Source of the DNA: Gammaproteobacteria bacterium
GTDB lineage: Bacteria > Pseudomonadota > Gammaproteobacteria > Pseudomonadales > Halieaceae
NCBI GenBank assembly: GCA_024644535.1
Contig: JAHEKX010000007.1
Coordinates: 76,654 to 140,653, forward strand
Length of the DNA stretch: 64,000 bases
Direction of reading: 5' to 3'
The notes beneath the pieces were generated by a model. It was not told the origin of the DNA. It saw nothing but the letters and a program-made list of their open reading frames with translations, and made no database searches. Made by a program: the position numbers and the translations under genes. The first letter of the stretch is position 1, and each line of letters opens with the position of its first letter. Below are positions 60,134 to 64,000 of this stretch, one piece after another.

Positions 60134-60958
60134 TTAATTCATGGGTTTCACGAACTTCAAGGTCATGCGGTCACTTTCACCTATAGCCTCATACTTGGAT
60201 CGATCTTGATCACCCAGCCGATAAGAAGGAGGCAGGGTCCAAACGCCAGTCTCGTAGTCTTTAGTGTCACCTGGGTTGGCGTTCACTTCAGACTGTGCTT
60301 CCAATTCAAAACCGATTAATTCGGCCAGCCCAATCAAGTACTCAGGATCGACGTAACCTGTGTCTTTCATCTCTTGCTCACTCATGCCAAGTTTGCCCCG
60401 ATGCTGCACGACCCCAAAAATGCCGCCCGGTTTTAACGCATCATATATCGATGTCAGAGCGGTTTCCAAAGTCGCCAAACGAATCCAAGAGTGTATGTTT
60501 CGAATTGCTAAAGCCACATCCACACTCTCGGGTGGTGCCACCTCAACATCAACAGGAGGATTAAAAGCGGTCACCGTTACTGCTTTATACAGATCGCCAT
60601 TTGCCCCAAGTTTCGACAAAAAACCACCCAAGGCTCGGCGCGCATAATTTGATTCGTTAACCCCCATGTGCGCGGCGTACAAAGTGCCGTTTTCCGCGAG
60701 CACAGGCGCTAATACATCAGTGTACCAACCGCCACCTGGATACATTTCAAGCACAGTACTACTGGGGGTCACTCCAAAAAATTCCAGCGTCTCTCGTGGG
60801 TGGCGATAGACATCGCGCGCCTTGGCAGCTTCGCTCCGGTGCTCACCCTGCAGTGCGACTTGCCAAGGACTCGAGGCCTGAACGGGAGCACCCAGCGCAA
60901 CAATGACAAGTGCCACCCACATAAATACTGCGCGTCTAAAAGTTTTGAACATTTGCAT
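60134..60958 (-). CDS. Exported SAM-methyltransferase-like protein
   Basis: 274 residues from the ATG at 60958, which opens a signal peptide (MQMFKTFRRAVFMWVALVIV to APVQA); the frame extends 13 codons upstream. The mature protein is a class I methyltransferase fold with EMYPGGGWYTDVLAP as motif I and AIRNIHSWI later. Export is unusual because SAM is not known in the periplasm. Homologues are widespread but of unknown role. It leads the tusA-epmC-pdxB-msrB run. Confidence 0.75.
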   Translation of the reverse strand: MQMFKTFRRAVFMWVALVIVALGAPVQASSPWQVALQGEHRSEAAKARDVYRHPRETLEFFGVTPSSTVLEMYPGGGWYTDVLAPVLAENGTLYAAHMGVNESNYARRALGGFLSKLGANGDLYKAVTVTAFNPPVDVEVAPPESVDVALAIRNIHSWIRLATLETALTSIYDALKPGGIFGVVQHRGKLGMSEQEMKDTGYVDPEYLIGLAELIGFELEAQSEVNANPGDTKDYETGVWTLPPSYRLGDQDRSKYEAIGESDRMTLKFVKPMN

Positions 60959-61036
60959 TGACTGCTCCTTAGTTTTTGCACATTTTAAACAATACACCTA
61001 CTATAACGGCTTTATCACAGCATGTGGATAAGTAGC

Positions 61037-61558
61037 ATGACGAAACCATTCCTTCTTAGCATCATCGGCGACGACAAACCAGGATTAGTAGACGCCATAG
61101 CCAGTTGCGTAGCTGTCAATGAAGGCAACTGGCAAACCAGTCAGTTGACTCACCTAGCGGGAAAATTCGCAGGCATCGTGTTAATCACGTTACCAATAGC
61201 TAACGCGGATGCTTTGGCGGAGCAATTAAAGGCTCTTTCAAGCACAGGGTTAAGCGTAAGAGTAAGTCCTGCTGAGAGCTCGAGTGTTCCCGCTACCGAG
61301 GCATCTTTGTCGATAATTGGGCCTGATCGCCCAGGCATTATTCGGGAAATTTCGCAGGCTTTCTCGCGACGCAATATCAACATGCTAAAACTCAACTCGG
61401 ATATCGTTCCGGCACCAATGACTAACGAACCGCTGTTTCAAGCAACTATCGATATTAGCTTTTCACAAGACCAAGATCGCCTAGAGCTTGAATCAGCCCT
61501 AGATTTCATTGCCGAAGATATGACAGTTGAGATTGATATCGACTACCGTGATATTTAA
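61037..61558 (+). CDS. ACT-domain protein, GcvR-like
   Basis: 173 residues from the ATG at 61037 (MTKPFLLS); an upstream ATG at 61022 would add five. Two ACT domains (about 5-80 and 90-170) with SIIGDDKPGLVDAI and SIIGPDRPGIIREIS match the glycine cleavage repressor GcvR. In E. coli GcvR binds GcvA; no gcv genes are here, and bcp, its usual partner, is at 35 kb instead. Confidence 0.85.
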   Translation: MTKPFLLSIIGDDKPGLVDAIASCVAVNEGNWQTSQLTHLAGKFAGIVLITLPIANADALAEQLKALSSTGLSVRVSPAESSSVPATEASLSIIGPDRPGIIREISQAFSRRNINMLKLNSDIVPAPMTNEPLFQATIDISFSQDQDRLELESALDFIAEDMTVEIDIDYRDI

Positions 61559-61564
61559 TTGGCA

Positions 61565-61786
61565 TTAGCGGCGTGGTTTTAAGAACTTTTGATACAGGAA
61601 GACCGACACACCGGCGCAAAAGATAACCATTCCTAGCGCCAAGACGCTAATGCCTAACCAGCGCAGCAGAGAAGTCCATTCGACGCCAATTAAATGATTG
61701 GCTCCCCACAACAAAGCGATGGTTGCAAACAAGCCTAGAAAAAACGTTTTGAATGCCCTGCGGGCGCGCCTTGATCTATTAGTCAT
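61565..61786 (-). CDS. Small two-helix membrane protein
   Basis: 73 residues from the ATG at 61786, which overlaps the MFS stop by four bases. A basic start (MTNRSRRARRAFKTFFLG) leads into two hydrophobic helices, TIALLWGANHLI and LGISVLALGMVIFCAGVSVFLY. No family was recognised. Coupling to the carrier suggests a helper role, which is inference. A longer frame upstream is not supported. Confidence 0.6.
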   Translation of the reverse strand: MTNRSRRARRAFKTFFLGLFATIALLWGANHLIGVEWTSLLRWLGISVLALGMVIFCAGVSVFLYQKFLKPRR

Positions 61787-62928
61787 GATTTGTTCATCGT
61801 CATGTACGCAATAAAAACCGCTAGTAAACTTGCCCCGCTTGCCATGGCAAAGGCATACGAAGGACTCAGTGGCCACAACCAGGCACTCAACAAGCTCCCT
61901 AAGGCGCCACCTACGCCATAACAAAACATGCTATACAGTGCCTGCCCCTGACCCGAAAGTCCCTCGGGCACGTAACGGCGCAAAAAGTCTATACTAGCAG
62001 CGTGAAAGGCGCCAAAAGTACCTGCATGCATGATCTGAATAAAAAATAAAGCACCTGCGCTCGTCACCCAGTAATCCAGCAGTATCCAACGGGCTACGGA
62101 ACACCAAAGGGCAAACTGAAACAAACGATAGGTACCCGTTTTTGGCAGAATTTTGTGCATGACAAGAAACAAAAGTGTTTCACTAATCGCACCCAGGGCC
62201 CAATAGAAGCCTGTAGATTGCTTGCTATAACCTGCGTCCTCCACAAACAACGAAAAATAGGTGTAATAAGGACCATGGGCGAGTTGCATTAACAAACCAG
62301 CAACGATAAAGCCAATAACGTTTTTATTGAATAACAAAGATATGGGTGGTGGAGCGTGGTTGTTCTGAAGCGGTTTTTCAACCCCAGGTATGCTTATCGC
62401 CAAGAGCCATAGAGCCACGAAGCAAACCAGCAGCACAATAGGAACATGTGTTATTGACGCGATATCGAAATACCAACCCAAACCCATTGCTGCACCTATG
62501 AAGCCAACCGAGCCCCAGGCGCGAATTTGACTGTAGCGGTGATGCTGTTCTCCTAGGTAACGAAGGGTAACCACCTCAAACTGAGGCAAAACCGCATTCC
62601 AAAAAAAGCTATAGCCGGCAACAATCCACAGCAACCATTGATAATCGGTTCGTAAAAATACACCCGCAAAGCAGACGGCGGCGGCGAAGCTACCCCACTG
62701 AACCACCCGCATTCGACGCGACATACGATCGCCAATACGCCCCCACAGCATGGGCGACACAATACGGGTCATCATCAGGACCGCCATCAAGGTACCAATC
62801 TCGGCAATGCTGAGCCCGAGATCTGACAAATAAAGCGGCCAAAAAGGCAGTAGAATCCCTAGGATACCAAAATAGAAAAGGTAATAACCTGACAAACGTG
62901 CGTGTGGAATACTTACCGCACGCGCCAT
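61783..62928 (-). CDS. MFS transporter, MFS_1-like/HcaT-type
   Basis: 381 residues with about 12 hydrophobic helices. FGILGILLPFWPLYLSDLGLSIAEIGTLMAVL (62798-62893) and RIGDRMSRRMRVVQWGS match the HcaT/3-phenylpropionate-type branch. In Pseudomonas a similar carrier follows aroC. The substrate is unknown. Its ATG comes two bases before the aroC stop region on the same strand. Confidence 0.85.
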   Translation of the reverse strand: MARAVSIPHARLSGYYLFYFGILGILLPFWPLYLSDLGLSIAEIGTLMAVLMMTRIVSPMLWGRIGDRMSRRMRVVQWGSFAAAVCFAGVFLRTDYQWLLWIVAGYSFFWNAVLPQFEVVTLRYLGEQHHRYSQIRAWGSVGFIGAAMGLGWYFDIASITHVPIVLLVCFVALWLLAISIPGVEKPLQNNHAPPPISLLFNKNVIGFIVAGLLMQLAHGPYYTYFSLFVEDAGYSKQSTGFYWALGAISETLLFLVMHKILPKTGTYRLFQFALWCSVARWILLDYWVTSAGALFFIQIMHAGTFGAFHAASIDFLRRYVPEGLSGQGQALYSMFCYGVGGALGSLLSAWLWPLSPSYAFAMASGASLLAVFIAYMTMNKS

Positions 62929-62929
62929 T

Positions 62930-64000
62930 TTAGCGCGTAATCACAGGGGTCGTAGAACTGGTCTCTGCGTTCTGACCGCGATGACGCAAAGCATGATCTA
63001 CCAAAACAATCGCCAACATGGCCTCGGCGATGGGTGTCGCACGAATACCGACACAAGGGTCATGCCGACCGGTGGTAATAAGTTCGGTAGATTGGCCTTC
63101 TATATCGATGGATTCTCCCGGAATTCTAATACTGGACGTGGGCTTGAGTGCCATACTGACAATCAAATCCTGACCCGATGAAATCCCACCAAGTACGCCA
63201 CCCGCGTGATTAGATCTAAATCCACTCGGGCTCAACTCATCACGATGCTCGGTGCCTAGCTGTTCTACCACCGCGAAGCCATCACCAATTTCAACACCTT
63301 TCACCGCATTAATACCCATCATTGCATGCGCTATGTCAGCATCTAATCTGTCAAAAACGGGTTCACCCCAGCCGGGTGGCAGTCCGCGTGCTACCACATT
63401 AATGCGAGCACCCACTGAGTCGCCCTGCTTGTTAAGTCTTTGCATGAACTGTTCTAGTGCTTCAATTTTACTAGGGTCCGGACAAAAAAATGGATTGGTC
63501 TCGATCGTATCCCACTGAACCTGTTCCGCCTTAATTGGTCCCAATTGCGCCAAATACCCCTGGATTGTTACCCCAAACGCCTCTTCGAGGTATTTTTTTG
63601 CAATGCCTCCCGCCGCAACGCGCATCGCGGTTTCACGAGCAGATGAACGTCCACCGCCGCGATAATCTCGATGACCATACTTCTGTTGGTAGGTGTAATC
63701 AGCGTGAGCAGGTCTAAAGGTATTTGCAATTTTAGAGTAGTCTTTGGACTTTTGATCTTTGTTGCGGATTAACAATCCAATCGACGTACCTGTGGTCTTG
63801 CCCTCGAAGACACCCGAAAGTATTTCGACCTCGTCGTCCTCTTTACGCTGCGTCGTGTAACGTGACGTTCCAGGTTTACGTCGATCCAAATCTCGTTGCA
63901 AGTCTTCTGATGTAATAGATAGGCCCGGAGGACAGCCGTCAATCACGCAACCGATGGCAGGTCCATGACTTTCGCCAAACGTAGTAACGGTGAAGAGTTT
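62930..64000 (-). CDS. aroC: Chorismate synthase (5' end beyond the window)
   Basis: 356 codons are visible and the frame is open to the right edge; only a few N-terminal residues are missing. TTFGESHG at the edge, [16 protein letters not shown], the [21 protein letters not shown] signature and GGISSGQDL are present. It makes chorismate from EPSP with reduced FMN, and so feeds PabB in this window. A GTG at 63946 could be mistaken for the start. Confidence 0.97.
   Translation of the reverse strand, partial: KLFTVTTFGESHGPAIGCVIDGCPPGLSITSEDLQRDLDRRKPGTSRYTTQRKEDDEVEILSGVFEGKTTGTSIGLLIRNKDQKSKDYSKIANTFRPAHADYTYQQKYGHRDYRGGGRSSARETAMRVAAGGIAKKYLEEAFGVTIQGYLAQLGPIKAEQVQWDTIETNPFFCPDPSKIEALEQFMQRLNKQGDSVGARINVVARGLPPGWGEPVFDRLDADIAHAMMGINAVKGVEIGDGFAVVEQLGTEHRDELSPSGFRSNHAGGVLGGISSGQDLIVSMALKPTSSIRIPGESIDIEGQSTELITTGRHDPCVGIRATPIAEAMLAIVLVDHALRHRGQNAETSSTTPVITR

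Overview
The window reads as ordinary, densely packed chromosome of a marine-type gammaproteobacterium related to Pseudomonas and the Cellvibrionales/OMG assemblage. Evidence for this is the gene order lolA-ftsK-trxB-aat-bpt-infA-clpA-clpS-icd-rluE-nudJ-mnmA-hflD-purB, which matches what I remember of the Pseudomonas aeruginosa PA2611-PA2629 neighbourhood, plus queF with an ABC-2 exporter and a PA2817-type protein, the ThrH form of phosphoserine phosphatase, CysB, EpmC, TusA and Coq4. No species call is possible from sequence alone. I saw no insertion sequence, prophage, CRISPR array or rRNA operon. The annotation rests on reading translated proteins and motifs by eye; no database search was run.

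Layout. 1-3.2 kb: 3' part of a SulP anion transporter and the tail-specific protease prc. 3.2-9.3 kb, minus strand: cysG, serS, crcB, lolA, ftsK. 9.4-12.1 kb, plus strand: trxB, the two N-end-rule aminoacyl transferases aat and bpt, infA. 12.1-16.1 kb, minus strand: clpA, clpS, icd. The N-end-rule transferases therefore sit beside the ClpS adaptor and ClpA unfoldase that act on their products. 16.2-20.4 kb, plus strand: rluE-nudJ-mnmA-hflD-purB with overlapping starts. 20.4-21.4 kb: a two-domain GNAT protein behind a perfect CRP-type site. 21.4-30.1 kb, minus strand: a propionyl-CoA to succinyl-CoA operon (carboxyltransferase, divergent biotin carboxylase, epimerase, B12 mutase, MeaB, Rieske protein). 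30.1-41.7 kb: pabB, thrH, cysB, a 5'-nucleotidase with an orphan yajC, a MarR regulator, a nudix-rmuC-bcp operon, a flavin reductase, an MFS carrier, an SDR, a gamma carbonic anhydrase and Coq4.

41.8-42.3 kb holds the oddest structure: a 197-bp direct repeat carrying the promoter and 5' three quarters of tRNA-Ser(GGA). The first copy is truncated and runs into an 85-bp spacer with two strong hairpins; the second copy is an intact tRNA. 42.3-53.6 kb: a YeeN/YebC-type regulator, an alkaline phosphatase, an acyl-CoA catabolic cluster (two SDRs facing an HMG-CoA-lyase-like enzyme and a class III CoA-transferase), an EptA-like phosphoethanolamine transferase, yjdM, queF, an ABC-2 exporter and a PA2817-like protein. 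53.7-53.9 kb: tRNA-Glu and tRNA-Gly. 53.9-57.8 kb, minus strand: an outer-membrane barrel, a small periplasmic binding protein and a membrane GGDEF-EAL protein interrupted by one in-frame amber codon. 57.9-61.0 kb, minus strand: an exported methyltransferase-like protein, tusA, epmC, pdxB, msrB. 61.0-64.0 kb: a GcvR-like ACT protein, a small membrane protein coupled to an MFS carrier, and aroC, which runs off the right edge.

Most of the window is conventional. The items most worth a second look are the tRNA-Ser partial duplication with its possible chimaeric small RNA, the amber-split cyclic-di-GMP protein with its sensory partners, the divergent propionyl-CoA carboxylase, the CRP site before the GNAT protein, and several small coupled reading frames.
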